Shown: piece by piece, positions 33,001-46,536 of the stretch | How the letters are laid out: each line of letters starts with the position of its first letter | Position numbering within the stretch: position 1 is the first letter of the stretch | DNA from: Hyaloperonospora brassicae | Taxonomy: Eukaryota > Oomycota > Peronosporomycetes > Peronosporales > Peronosporaceae | Assembly (NCBI GenBank): GCA_947650285.1 | Contig: CANTFL010001311.1 | Span: 62,001 to 126,000 of the forward strand | DNA: 64,000 nt | Direction of reading: 5' to 3' | Position numbers and translations under genes: made by a program | The notes under the pieces: generated by a model | What the model saw: the letters and a program-made list of their open reading frames with translations, nothing else | Told to the model about the DNA's origin: nothing | Databases searched by the model: none

Positions 33001-34777
33001 GATTAGTGTATATAAGTAATTAAATTTCGTGGTAAACCTACATCTATTATGCATGTCGTAAGTCTCTCCGTGATTCTACAATAATTATGTGAATCGCATC
33101 AACATTTGTCCGCATCAGTAATGAGGCTTATACAAACCCATTAACCACGCTAATAAATTTAATATTGTCGAAAGCACGATTTTATTATACAAGATCGGAG
33201 GTGCGTATAGTTCAAGGTGCACACACAAGATTCTAATACAAGGTCTATATGGCATGCACGTAAGACCTCTATATCTAGCTCCCAATACTTCGCGTACGAC
33301 CTTGACAATCGTGTTGATTTTTCCACGTATTCTATAAAATCGATTGAACTTTTATCGTGCAATACTGGAAATCACTTGTACATTCTATCCATTATGTAAC
33401 TATTGATGGCAATGATTTTACATAGATTGTAAAATCGAAACGATTTGTTATAGGCTCGACCCCTCCATAACATCGTAAATAGAGACTTCGCGCAACATCC
33501 AATTTCGACTTTGAAACTTAAGTACATGTAAATTCTATCTACCAATTTGTAAGCTGTCAAAATATGCCTACATTAACAACTGCCTAATATAGTCCTATAC
33601 CCGGCTGCATTGATAAAATTAGAATTAGTTAAAGTTCTGAGGTGATCGGCAGTTCAAATTTTCTTTCCGTCCAGCATTAAAAAATGTACACGCGTTTTTA
33701 GTGCAATGCAATCTCACTTAATCGTTTTAATTTATTACGATTCTGGTACTTAGAGACATATTCCAGATATAAATACCGCCACGACTATTTTCTTCGTATC
33801 TTTACTGCTGTGATGCTCGCGTCGTATGCAAAATATGTTTAACTTTTGACTCTTCCGAGCTGTGGTGGGTACACGATCGAATGAATACCCTTACTGGAGA
33901 ATAAATTCATATTGCGGAGTTTATAAGTACTGTATAGTTAAAGAGGATAGATTAAGACAGTTTTTTTATCATCCATTAATCGTAAAGATTCTATGAGGTA
34001 TTATGGACTACTACAATCATGAATCACGTTCTGGGCGGTACGGAAATTATAGCGATCTATCGAATTTATTACTTAAGGTTTTTCTTACTTATAATCTCAA
34101 TTTGAAAAGCATTCGCTAAGTGTAAATGTCAGCAACATTTGGCCCAGTCTTGATCTCGGAAACACATGAGCTTTATAGAATTTCAAATGTCGTAGAAGAT
34201 GATAAATTGAGTCCTGCGCATCCAATAAATTATCATCAAAATTATTTTGCCCTTGAATCTGCATAATCAATATGATAGTGACCTTCGTCTTCTTCGCATC
34301 AACAGATAACTAGTATATCGCTCGGATGAATTCCGCTAACGCTCTATTATATTCTATCTTGACCGATTGAATGATAAGACGCTTTGGTACCCATGTCTAA
34401 ATTTCTTTTAGCATCGTTATAATGGAATAGGCAATCGCCTACATTACCCACCTGTATTCATAAATCGTAAGTATTACCTTATGATACCAAATGTCGACGA
34501 ACTGGATCCACTGCGAAGCAAAAATACGTATAAATATATCTTAATAAATATGGAACATGCCTATGATGATATGCATGAAGCTAAAAATGATCTGCCCGTG
34601 AACGAGTGCAATATCTACAATTTCGCTGACTACTCTTCGTTGACTTTCTCATTACCCTACTCTGCTCCTACTTCATCCCTGTATCATTGCATTTGTCAAA
34701 ACGTAATTAAATTGCGGAGAGGATATTCATGATCAATATTATTCGGCCACGCATATAATTATAGCTTAAAATCTCTA

Positions 34778-35071
34778 CTAGCCCGAAAAACGTCTGTATA
34801 TTGACCGGCGATTAATCTGAAGTAGTGCATATTGTGGAAGGCCGAGACCGTGCCGTAACATTTCCAGACAAACTTTTATGTGTGTGATATGATTGAAGTA
34901 TGATCGATCATTGATAAGCCAGACGTATGTTTTGCAATAAAGCTCTGTAGGTATAAATGGATTTGAAGCCGTCTTCAAATTTGTTTTTGCCGCTTTCGAG
35001 TAGATTAGAAAACATCGACGTGCAACCGGATTTCTCGGATTCTGGAATAATGGGGAATGTACGATAATCAC
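34778..35071 (-). pseudogene. Possible fossil reverse-transcriptase fragment
   Basis: A 97-codon minus frame includes YVWLINDRSYFNHITHIKVCLEMLRHGLGL, faintly like the palm-to-thumb region of Gypsy RTs (VWLDD... followed by a helix of the type HLxxVxxVLxxLRxxGL). No catalytic DD pair remains. Weak evidence. Confidence 0.15.
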
Positions 35072-38000
35072 GAATTTATTTTTGTCAATACAATTCTACG
35101 ACTTCTCTTATCACTCTTACCTCTGAATGTCATCAGTGAAGAATTTGGTTTATAAGCTCAGTCTCTCAACAGATCTTGTTAGATTTATCATATAATTTCA
35201 CTTACACATTGATAAACAAAAGTCAAACTCTTTCCTGAGTCTTACAGTGACTCGGAAAGGCTCAATGCTTTTTTCATTCTCGTGCGGATGTCATCACGCT
35301 TATCCAATGTACCATAAAGTAATCTTTTGCGAATATGAGTGTCAATTGCTCGGCGTATACTTGAAATCCGCGACAGGGTACCTCGAACATCTAGCTTTGA
35401 CGCCACGTGGTCCGTTGGACCCCGTAATTATTATCTTTGGAGGAGATCTATGTAAAAATTCTATTTCATTTATCCTAAATGAGCGGCTAGATATGGCATT
35501 ATCTGATCACTGACGGATCTATAACATTACTTGAGGGGTCATTTTACCGTTTAGCGGGAAAGATCACTTTCTTCAAATAATAGTAATTTTTAACGACATA
35601 CTTAAATAATTGGTCGGTGTATCTTGAATCGAATGATGGTGAAATGCGTGAGGAAAGTAATATCGAAGTTTTGAAGGTTGGCGCAAAAACGTGATATACA
35701 CTGTCACACGTAATCTATATTTTTATTGTCCGAGATATGCCTTTGTTGCTATAAATTTCGCTACTTCTCTTAACTTATATTTATAATTACCATCGATCGC
35801 ATAGAATTGTATTGGAATAATTGTAAATTGGTTTATGTTTGACGCGGATAAACCGAAGTCATGTCAGTTTTTTTGGAGAATAACAAGTAATCTTGGTGGC
35901 GTTTGTCGATTATGATATTATTTTCTCATGTTAATTATTCCTACTCCGTTGAAATTTCCTGTTATACCCTGACGTGCAAACCTCTTATGATATACAGTCA
36001 ATAAATATTTTTTGAACAGTCCTGGCACCAACGGATTGACCTATTCGACCTAATAAGTTGTTTTCTTTGTAATGCATTGCGATCTGGTGGTTGAGTTGTC
36101 GCTAAACGATATATACTGGGCTTTTTGTATGGTAAGGAGTGTTTATTACACGAAACTTAGCGTTCACCTAACTTTCGCCGACTTTAAAACCCTCTTCGAT
36201 AAAAAAAGCTTTACATGAATTTACTACCAACGTCTTGCCACTATTAATCAAGCACTTGTTGTAATTTTAGCCTTTCATCGACCTGATGCTATATTTGTTA
36301 ATCAATTAAATGAGACTGGGTATTTGCGTTCTCAATATGAAGTGCTCTTGTTGATAATTATGCTTACTGTATCACGCAAACCGATCAGCAATTTTTGTTT
36401 CTTTTGGGTGTGACAAATATGGACTAGCTACGTGTGATGTTATTACTCACCGTATCGACCTGTATCTGCAAGAACAGTCTTTGTATTATATTGTTTTCCA
36501 CCTTAAAACCATTGTTAAATCAACCAAATATCAATTCACTTATTTAAGGTCCAATTTGTTAAAAGTTCTAAAGTAAGAAAGTCTGTTAAATTAAGCTTTT
36601 CATATGTACAGTATTCTCAATGTTCAGACGCAGCAGGTGTAATCGCTTACACAGGGACGCATCTCACAATAGCAAATATCTTCGTCATCGTGTAGCTTAT
36701 ATCAGTAGGGAGAAATACCCATTCATAAATTTGTCTATATCAACCATATGTGGTTTATCTAATATATAAAGAAGGAATAACTTTTCGTAAAACAATCGCG
36801 ATCAACAACATATGTTCTTCTGTGCGAGGTTATAGGATGAGGCGATCGTATCCCAAACTTTTTATAGACGTTTCTGCACCTGCTACGGGCTTTAGTGCCA
36901 AGTTGACAGTTAAGCAGCTTATTTTTGTGGTCTTAGGTTGGACCCAGAAGATTGCATAAACCACTCAGTGTGCAAATTTATGGGTCTTAGTATATTCTTC
37001 GCTATAGCAGTATCTGCGTCAGACATCTAGCACACACTAAATCGATAATTTATCGTTCTGAACGATGCCATAGCTACGTCTGATCAAGTTTATCGTGTCA
37101 GATTGGAAATGCTTTTACTTAGTATACACTATTATGTTTATCAATAAAGCCGCTATTATTGTCCATTTTCTGGCACAAATGACAAGAGTCGCAATTAATA
37201 TAGAATGAAAAAGACCATATTTCTCGTTAATAAGCTTATATCGATATTGGCGTTCTAATTACTTTTTTATGTTACCTTTTTTCAACAAATTTTGCTTCCC
37301 AAACAGCGGGAGACTCTTCCGTTAAAGACATTATCGTGAACAGCTCCAGCTTCTCGCAAATTACAAATTGGTCTGTTATTTAAAAGGCTGTTTCGTATAT
37401 GCCGCTTTGCTTGTCGTAGTTGCGATTTAATTATATGGGTATCTGATATTCGCGATGCACTTCTCTATATTATCTATTGACATCTTAATTTCACAAGATT
37501 ATACATCCTTTTACGCATGGTAATCGATCAAATTCTTATGGATGATAGGACGATAACAAAAAAGAAAATATCACGAAAACTCATGAATTCGTAGAAAAGC
37601 ATAAATGTAGTTTACGCTCTATACTTTTTGTATTACGATTGACGGTTTGCAAGCGCATCCTTGTCCATGTAGTGCTTTACCACTGGTTTTGTGTATCATA
37701 ATCATTTCCATTAGTCCAGATTACTAAAAGCAATAAACGTTATTAGTACAGTCGATGCGGGAGCTGGAATTGAAGGCTCACATCTTCCTTATTCTTCTCC
37801 GATTCCTGATTCCCGCATCGGATTACAGGCCGCCTAGAGTTCATCACAGCTTTAAACTGTAATAAATCTCGCGGTGTAAACGTCTGCGGGTATGTCGCAT
37901 CGATTTGTGCCCAAGTACACCTAATAGAACTCCCGAATCTATGCTTGATGGATCACTTAAGGATTTTCACGACCGGTTGCATCATTTCGATCGTTAATAA

Positions 38001-39574
38001 AAATGATTTGTTGTCTATACAAAGTTCTTCTTCCCAATTTCTTATATACACTGCAATATTTACCTCATCCATTTGAATGCTGCATACAGTATTTCTTGTC
38101 AAGAAGCTGCACCAATAAAAACGATGATGCAAAAGATATATACGAATGTAAGCGGTGTTTTACAAGTCGAAGATTGATAAAAAAAGAGCGCTCGTTTAAA
38201 CGAATTTTGTATAATTTTTGTATTGTTCACTTAAAATATTTATTTTGCATAATGCTATGCTAAATATGGATGGGGAGTGATATTAGCAAAAATTGGCTAT
38301 TGAAAAGGGGCTGCTGTAATAATAATTTGTTTTTATATGTAATTTTATACGTGATCTATATTTAAGATTGCGTACATAAATTTTTACCAGTATATAAGAT
38401 AGAATATATATAATAGTAATGAGTTTATTTTCGTAATTGAGGTACTAAAAAGATATTGCTTGTACCTTTCTTGTGAGTAAGTAGCAATTTACGTAGTTTC
38501 TCAATGATATAGATGGGCTTATGCTACTTAAAGCGAAAAGTGACGACCTAAGCGTTTTAACTTTCTGATTCCACATATTAGTATAAGTAAGGCTCATTCT
38601 GGTACACTTTATTATTTTATTTATGATGAGCCTAAAGCGTTTCTCACATTGATTTTCATTATGTTATGGATCAATACACCATCTTATCATGCCCGTCAGG
38701 TCGAACGCATCTATTACTCGATGACAGGTTCAGATGCAATAAGTAACAAAATTTGCTTCGGATTTTCATTGTAAGCTATAGTAATGTTTGATGAGTTATA
38801 AATGATTGCAAATATCATAATTGCTCATGCGCGAGTATGTCCGTGGTGTAAACTGAACCTCTATAGAATGCCTTACACATCATAACAAACACTCAAAGTA
38901 TGTTAAAGTAGGAATCATTCTTGCCAGCTACTTTTATTTACTATTTGACATTTACTGTCCATCCCATCAGATACTTTGACATCTACGTATTCAAGTATTT
39001 GAGTAAATATGTTACAGTTATAGGACAAAATATATTAAAGGAAAGTTGTTTAGGCACGTAATAGGAACATGCGATATCAATGTGATACTGTCCTTCGTTT
39101 GCAGACTTCTCGTGCTACTCTACGCCTGCTATATTTTTCTACTTCTACTTTTTGAATCACCTCATCGTGCATTTAATTTGTCACGTCAACATTTCTTGAT
39201 TGTCGTATCATACATTACTGTTTCTCCAGTCGAAAGTGTTAATTCTGGTCTCGTGTAACTAAATGCTTTATAAGACTTACCCAATTGAAATTCTTCATTG
39301 TCTAACATGACAGTGCTGGTGAACAAAAACACCAGGAATCTATTGGTTGTTATTTCTCCCTTGTGCTCCCCACCGGTATTGAAATAATCAACTTTACGAG
39401 GCAATAGTATACCAAACCGACTGACCTATATCATACTTCATCGAATCAGCATTCCAAACCGTTCCTTTATAATCAAAATCAAGTCAGATCGGTCATTCTC
39501 CAACAAAAGTATAAATTATTCTTTCACTCTGAATAATGCAATTCGCAACACGATCGGTGACGTCAAGGCAAATG

Positions 39575-39596
39575 TAAATATATATATATATTTATC
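39575..39596. repeat. AT dinucleotide run
   Basis: Short (AT)n microsatellite within the AT-rich tract. A similar short run lies at about 27069-27080. Confidence 0.6.
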
Positions 39597-42500
39597 TATT
39601 GCATAGCAAATCTTTCTAAAAAAACGGTCAGTTTATCACAAAATTTAGCAACCACCTATCGCAGTTGTTGCGCAATGGAACCGCCTCACCCGTTCAGATA
39701 TTGCAAGCCTCATCTTCTACGAAAAAAGATGTGAGGTAAATCCCACAACAAGAAACCCGTATTAAGTAGTTTATTTTGGCTCCTACGAATCGACATAAAA
39801 GATGATCTTTTATTTGTAATATTTAATCATCTATAGTAGTAATCGCCGGATCGGTTAATACTTCCGAAAAAACTGACGTATGCAGATTCACGCGTATAAA
39901 AATGCTCGTATTTGGTGGTTATACTTGGTTTTCTCGGTTTACACGTCGTCTGGGCCGACTATCACAACTCCTTATATCGCGTTTAATTTGTAAGTCACGC
40001 TGTTGATACAAATGTACTGCTGATATACCCCTTATTATTAACGTAAACTCGATGATATCCGTAATTATAGCGCTGATCTACATTCTCGATCTACACATAG
40101 GTGTCAAATTATCACGCCATTAGTATCGCATAGATAAAGATTATTTTTGTGATAATTTATTCTCAATCATACATTTGATCTTTTCTTTATGGTTGAATGA
40201 TCCATCTCTGCTAGAAATTTGTTTAGGCTTAAACGTTTCGCTACTCCTTACATATATATTTGACGGCCTTTTAAGTTTCTATTTGCCTTCCCTGATCGAA
40301 GTTTAATATTTCTTAGTGAGGGTTTCTTTATCGTCTATCTTGGAAACTGTATACTGTTTGCGTGTTTTATTTCATGTAACAATTTAATATATTCTGAGTA
40401 AAATTTAATTGATTCATTGCGTGTTTGCTTTGTTATAAAACAATTTTGATTGGCGAAAACTTCATCAGGGACTCATTAATCACGATAAATGTATGAAAGC
40501 TTACAAAAACGATCAAAAATAAGTCGTTTGATAATGTAGTTCGATATCCATCTAGTGGGCAAAAAAATGTTTTAGCGCGTCCGGTATAAACGTCCCTCTT
40601 TACGAGATACACTGGCTGAGATCCTAATCTGGGTGCTCAAAATAGTACATGCTCTGCAATTACGCCCTCAAAAATTAAATTATGGATGTAAGGCTGAAAA
40701 GAAGAGTATGCAAGAAGTATAAAGGAAGAAACAGACATTCTTACGAAAGATTGGTGGCACAATTCGAGTAAATGTTTGACCGCAACCACTAATAGTCGCT
40801 TTCCTTCAATTGTGTAGAATACAGCCACGGTGTAAACAGCTTTTTGAATGCATCTAATATGTGGGAGCGCCGAACATTGTGTGCGCGATCCAAAGCAAAT
40901 GAAATTAGAATCCGCGGGATACTTAAGATGATCCGAAAACGATCAAACGGAATGCTGGATTATTGTGGGTCATACAAAATCAGTAACCTAACCTCGCATA
41001 AATGATCGCTCTCGTAAATAAGCCTCATGGCAGCTATGTTTAGCTAGAAAACATAAATAAAAGGAAGTTCTTATGGTCAGATGACATTTAAAGTGTTCAG
41101 TTTTTTAATAATGGATATGTGTCACTAGCTCTCTTACGCAGGCCTTCGGCCTCCCGACACTTAATGTTCCATTACAATGCAGCTCCTCGATAAATTAGTT
41201 ACACAGAATAATCTTATCAGGCTTAACAAGAGCGCACCAATCAAGCTTTATGTACTATAAGACGACGTGAGCTTTTAATAAATGCGGCACAATATCGCAA
41301 GACAGCTCGGATGTTCTCATTAAAGTCTGCTTAAAACAACCCTAATCCAAAATTAAATATATAACATATTGGGGCGGTGGGACGACATGCGAACCCTTTT
41401 TTAAAGACGATTATAATACTGGTTAACGAATATTTTGTTTTGAAACAATGACACACTAATTTATATATACTGTTATGTACGATAGATAGACGTATATAAT
41501 ACATACAGTGACAATGGTCTATTTACTATATCACAATGAATTAATTTTGTAGATAGGGTTCTGCGTAAATATATGGATCAGCTGTATAAATCGCGAGCTA
41601 ACATCCTCGAATATAAACTGCGACATAATAATTGCGCTTCAAATTTTCAAATTCAAATTGCCTTAGTATCACTTAACTCATTTTTGACCACGCCAAACCT
41701 AATACGACACTTATGTATCAAAAGAATGAACAGAACTATAAAAAACACTAAAGGACGGAGGTTGCGTAATCCGCGTTGAAGCTTGGATTCGATCAACACG
41801 ATATTATAGTATTTTACCATCTTGAACGATGCGAACTTAACCAGAACGATGTTAACTAAAACTATGGGACAACGCATTATGTGTTATTTGTATCATATCG
41901 ATGCTCAACCCGGCCGATCGTCGATCGTGTCTAGATGAATATGTGGTTCCTTGATAGACCTCATCGTACAAATCAAAAATATGCGCCGATGCACGGTATG
42001 TGGTAGCTCATCATTTGATACGTATATGCTAAGCTATATGCTCACTTCTGGGTCCGTCTACCTCAAATGCATATTTGTAAATATAATGTAGATGGACAAA
42101 GGTCATACTTACTTCCTGTCAGGGCATATGACAATAGTTTAACTTTTATAATTTTTATGGTCATAACACGTCTTTTGCCCTATGTATCAATCCTTGACTC
42201 TCTCCTTTCACATTAATATAATTTTGAGTCAAAAAATAACTAAATTTGGAAGCCTCAATGTTATTTTAGGAAAAAGTTCCGATCGTGGTACGGATAGGTT
42301 TTCATGAAGGGAAATGGTCTAGTAACGATATTTGCCTCGTCAGCAAATCCAAATATACTAACAAATGGGTACCTAGGCATGATTCCAACAAGAACGTAAA
42401 CAATAGATCAATTCATAAATTTTTTACCTAGTAATCTACTTATCATAAACATTATTATTTTCACCAGATACTACTTCCCTATAAACAAATCTACCCGCCT

Positions 42501-45135
42501 CATCTAAGAAAACACAGGTGACACAAGATTTACATACAATACGAATCAGTTTCTATAAAAGTCTATCGTATTATATAATGGTTAGTTAATTTTGCTCGTA
42601 TTGTGCAATTCCTACAACACAACAACATCTGTTGTAATGATCCACAAATTATCGCGAATGTGTCGAAAGGTTTTCTGAATATCTCTTACCTATACGAGCA
42701 CAATTAAAACATATATCGTCTCACCTTTAAATGCAAGAGTGATAATCGACCTGTCTATAAGGTGGTATTCTATGATGACGTTGTTCGTACAATTCATGAT
42801 CACCACATTAGTTGATGACGATAATCGACGTAGACTCAAGAAAACGCATCCGCTATGTCGCGAACACTGCTATGTGTATTTAACAATCGCTGTCTATTTC
42901 AGACGACATCCGACGAGATTTGTTATCACATCTCCGCCCAACCAACACCAACATAGCGTATCGAGGCACAATATGTCATTCATTCACAAATATAATGAGT
43001 CTTAGACCTGAGACGAAAGCCATTTTTGGCATTCCAGTAATCCTTACGCTCTCATTCTTTCAGTACTGAAGCTTTACAAAAGAAACTACTTAATGCACTC
43101 CTATTACAAAACGTTAGCCACTGTGGCATTTATCTCGATGTCCACGTCTGTAGAGGTGTAAAGTTTCTTAATGTCATACTCATCTCTATCAGTAACTTAG
43201 TCCAAAATGTATCGGTACAATGGTAATTTATACAATGGTGGCGTTAGACTTTGCCCGCTATATAAAAAGGTCACATTTTTAATAATCTTATGCCTGTAGT
43301 AATATATATTAATGAGGTACAAATGAATTTATATGTTTTAATGTCCAAAGCAGCTAACGATATAGTGTATAGTAATTACTACATCGTCCATTTGATCTTC
43401 AGCGACCTCCCAATTGTTAATAGGTATTATCGATCGGATCTAGTTTATATTGGGATTTGAAATATAAGACCCTTAGATTAGCAATAAGATTGGACAGGAC
43501 CACTCTTTATAAGTAAAGATGCAATCGACCTTACAGGCTTGTTCCCCGAAGCCAGAAAATCGATTTAATCTGAATGTCGTTTAGTATTCCAATTCTATGG
43601 CTTCATATACTACATCTTCGAATGATATTTTACCTTTTAGTATTTACGTGGATTACCGAGTATATAGGTCACTTTTATGTAATGATCGATTGCATATACG
43701 TGGTGATAGATGTAATACTATAATATTATATTTTCATTCACCAATATAAAATCACGTGTCGATTCTCGGGGAACGACTAAAAATATATTTTTGTAATGGT
43801 TATTTATTTCATTCAATGGATAGGTATATGCATATCATATACCGTCTCGATCGAATTGAAATCATATGAAATTAAAAGACCAGAATCACAATTTCCCACC
43901 TTAAATTGGACCATGCCCGAAAACTTGTTTGACTTATATTAAGTTGACATCACGTTATTATATTAGGGTGGTATTATTATCCTTCGTTTTTGTACATATT
44001 TTCGCAAGCAGCACACATAATAACTAGAATAGTTTGTAAGAAGTATGATTATTGATCCATTTAATAACCACTACCATTTCATCACTTCTGAATATCGATG
44101 ATTCTAAAGCAATAATGATCGACAGTATAAACGGGTTTTAATTAGTGACGCACGACCTTATGATATTTAACTAAATTCGAATAATTGTATATTATGATCC
44201 GTTTTTTGTTATGAATGGTCTTTAATGTAGTAGGCAATCCGTAATCAATTCATCTAAGTTCCAACTCTAATACATAGGACAAAACTATGATCAATAATAA
44301 CGTTTAAACGTAACTTTATCACAACAGGCATGGTCATTTAGGCTTTGTGAACAATGAAGTATAAGGTCTTTATAATTATATATAGATCCAAACGATCGTT
44401 GATGTCGTTTGTACAAAGCAGTATATCCGTTATAGCTCTCTAGTTGACGTCTGAGGTTTTATGAGGTAACGACTTGTATTGATAGATAGAGAAATTTTTG
44501 TATAGATTTAAGATATGGTCCGCAATTCTAACATAAGTGTAATTATTTCACGTCTAACATTGGTCCCTTCTCGCAGTACAGCCACATAAGTAGATACTTC
44601 GTTTGCTATTACAGTGGAATAGCATTATGTATTTTATTTTATGATGGAAGTCTTTGTTAACGTTACATAAAACATCGATTTTTATCTTCAGTCATTAAAG
44701 CCATTTAATTCACAAATTTCTCTCTGTAAGCTATAGGTATTAGGCGAATTAATTACCTTGATGAGTGGTTAGATGACCAAATGCTACAACAATCTATTGC
44801 TTTAAGTGTTGAATTGCGAAAAAAACGCAAAATTGATCTTATGAGCTTAGCAACTCACTCGATTATCACTTATATCTCACTTTGTCATATTTAACGGCGA
44901 ATTGTAAATAGTAAAGCTTCACAGATATATGCGTTGAGCGATCGTTGACATAGCCATTACCTGTTGTGTCGCATCTTTTATCCTAAACTTTTTTATTGAT
45001 TTTGTTTTAATGTCCGGGTACCGATTTATCTGATGGGAAACATCTCAATAATAGATGATTACATATCGAACAAGCTTAAAGAACATGATTGGCATACCAG
45101 GGTCGAACGCCAAAGACCAGAATTGCTATTAGTTG

Positions 45136-45242
45136 GATTTTTAATTGTATAAAGAGATGTTTAAAAATATATTTACAGCCTACTATTTGTAGAATTTTTA
45201 ACTGTATAAAACGAGATGTCTAAAATTATATTTACAACCTAC
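45136..45242. repeat. Diverged tandem duplication, period about 56 bp
   Basis: Two neighbouring copies (45136-45183 and 45192-45242) share TTTTTAA-TGTATAAA, GAGATGT-TAAAA and ATATTTACA-CCTAC, with a few substitutions and one or two indels. Confidence 0.75.
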
Positions 45243-45642
45243 ACAATTCACTTCTACTTCAAGCGACTATTGTAGCGTGCCTAAATGCATCAATTATAAA
45301 CTAAATCTAATTCGGATTCGCCGGAAAAAAATGTGCAATCAAATAAACCAAAAGAGCCGCAACAAGTTGCCTTTATTGACATACGCTTTATACCGAACAA
45401 CTCGTCCGAGTGAAATATTAGCAGAGCCTATTATAATAGACTAATTTCAAGTTTTTAATATAAGAAAGATAACTGACATTTGAAATTATTAAATAGACCA
45501 AGCGGCATCCAATTGCAAGATGAAATATATCCTTAATATTTGTGAAACTTCTTATAAATATTGACAAGCAACGTTCGTGCTTCATCTCTCCACTAATATA
45601 TCTTTTTACCTTGGACTATCTGACACATAGCAAAAAAGTATT

Positions 45643-46204
45643 TTAGACTATCACATCCATGTTTCGATCGATTACTAATATTTGCAACGCCGTAATTAAA
45701 TAAGGTGGAAAACCTAACGTGTAATGGAGTGCTGATCGCAATTTCGTGCGATTCCGACTCTTTACTGGCGACCTGACGACCGAATATTGGAGGGGTCCCC
45801 CGCTTTCGTGCTTATTGCTTTCCCACCGTGTGTACTGTCGGTAGGGCGGGATGTATATTACGTAGACTCGTGTTGATAAAAACTTGACCGTTTTAGTTTG
45901 GGATGGTGATCGTATGTAAATATTTACACGACCACGGGTATGCTTGTGGGATGCTTCATACATGACCCCTGTTGTCTACGAGATCGCCATATTCAAAGAA
46001 TATGCTTGAATCGAGAGCCTTCTGACCACAAGATCCGTCTTGCAATCTCCTACACACTTCGTCCAATCGCAGTCGAGGGGTTTTAAGGTATCTTGCTCTC
46101 GTAGCTAAATAATCCAGGAGCGATGTTTTTGGTGTTCGGTCGACCGTCTTGGACGTCGGGAGACCAAAGGATCCTGCCCGGATAGAGGAATGACACTTGT
46201 ACAC
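45643..46204 (-). pseudogene. Possible degenerate coding patch in AT-rich tract
   Basis: Two adjoining minus-strand frames (46204-45956 and 45963-45643) lie in a GC-richer patch. They read LDYLATRARYLKTPRLRLDEV, RLQDGSCGQKALDSS and RWESNKHESGGPLQYSV. No family recognised. Composition differs from the surroundings, suggesting a transferred or inserted fragment. Confidence 0.2.
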
Positions 46205-46373
46205 CTAGGCGTAAATTATTTATTCATTCGATGGTATCCTGATAAATTATATACCTCTAATTAGGCATATTATATTCATTAGGATGGACTATCACGTGTC
46301 GCGTTGTGCCATCTTAATTTATTCTTCCATCGTATGCAATGGTCCCACCAGATTACCGATGTCTTATCATTCA

Positions 46374-46536
46374 AAGATCGTAGTGCACAAGATCGCGTTA
46401 CTCAAGATCGCGTCACACACGACCACATCTTTTAAGATCGCATCGCTCGAGATCAATGTCCGAGATCGCTTGTACTAGGGAGGCATCTCTATAAAGTACA
46501 TCGTCCAAAGTCGCTTGGCCCAAAATCGCGGTGTGT
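46374..46536 (+). repeat. 15-bp minisatellite, unit AAGATCGCGTYACTC-like
   Basis: Seven consecutive units of 15 bp (one of 13) run from 46374 to 46476: AAGATCGTAGTGCAC, AAGATCGCGTTACTC, AAGATCGCGTCACAC and variants. Two more units, AAAGTCGCTTGGCCC and AAAATCGCGGTGTGT, lie at 46507-46536. The period is a multiple of three and the plus strand reads as a KIA-type pentapeptide repeat. Confidence 0.75.

Noticed and set aside
39046..39258. Small ORF with a hydrophobic stretch, considered as a secreted effector
   Set aside because: The hydrophobic part is internal, and no RxLR, dEER or LxLFLAK motif follows.
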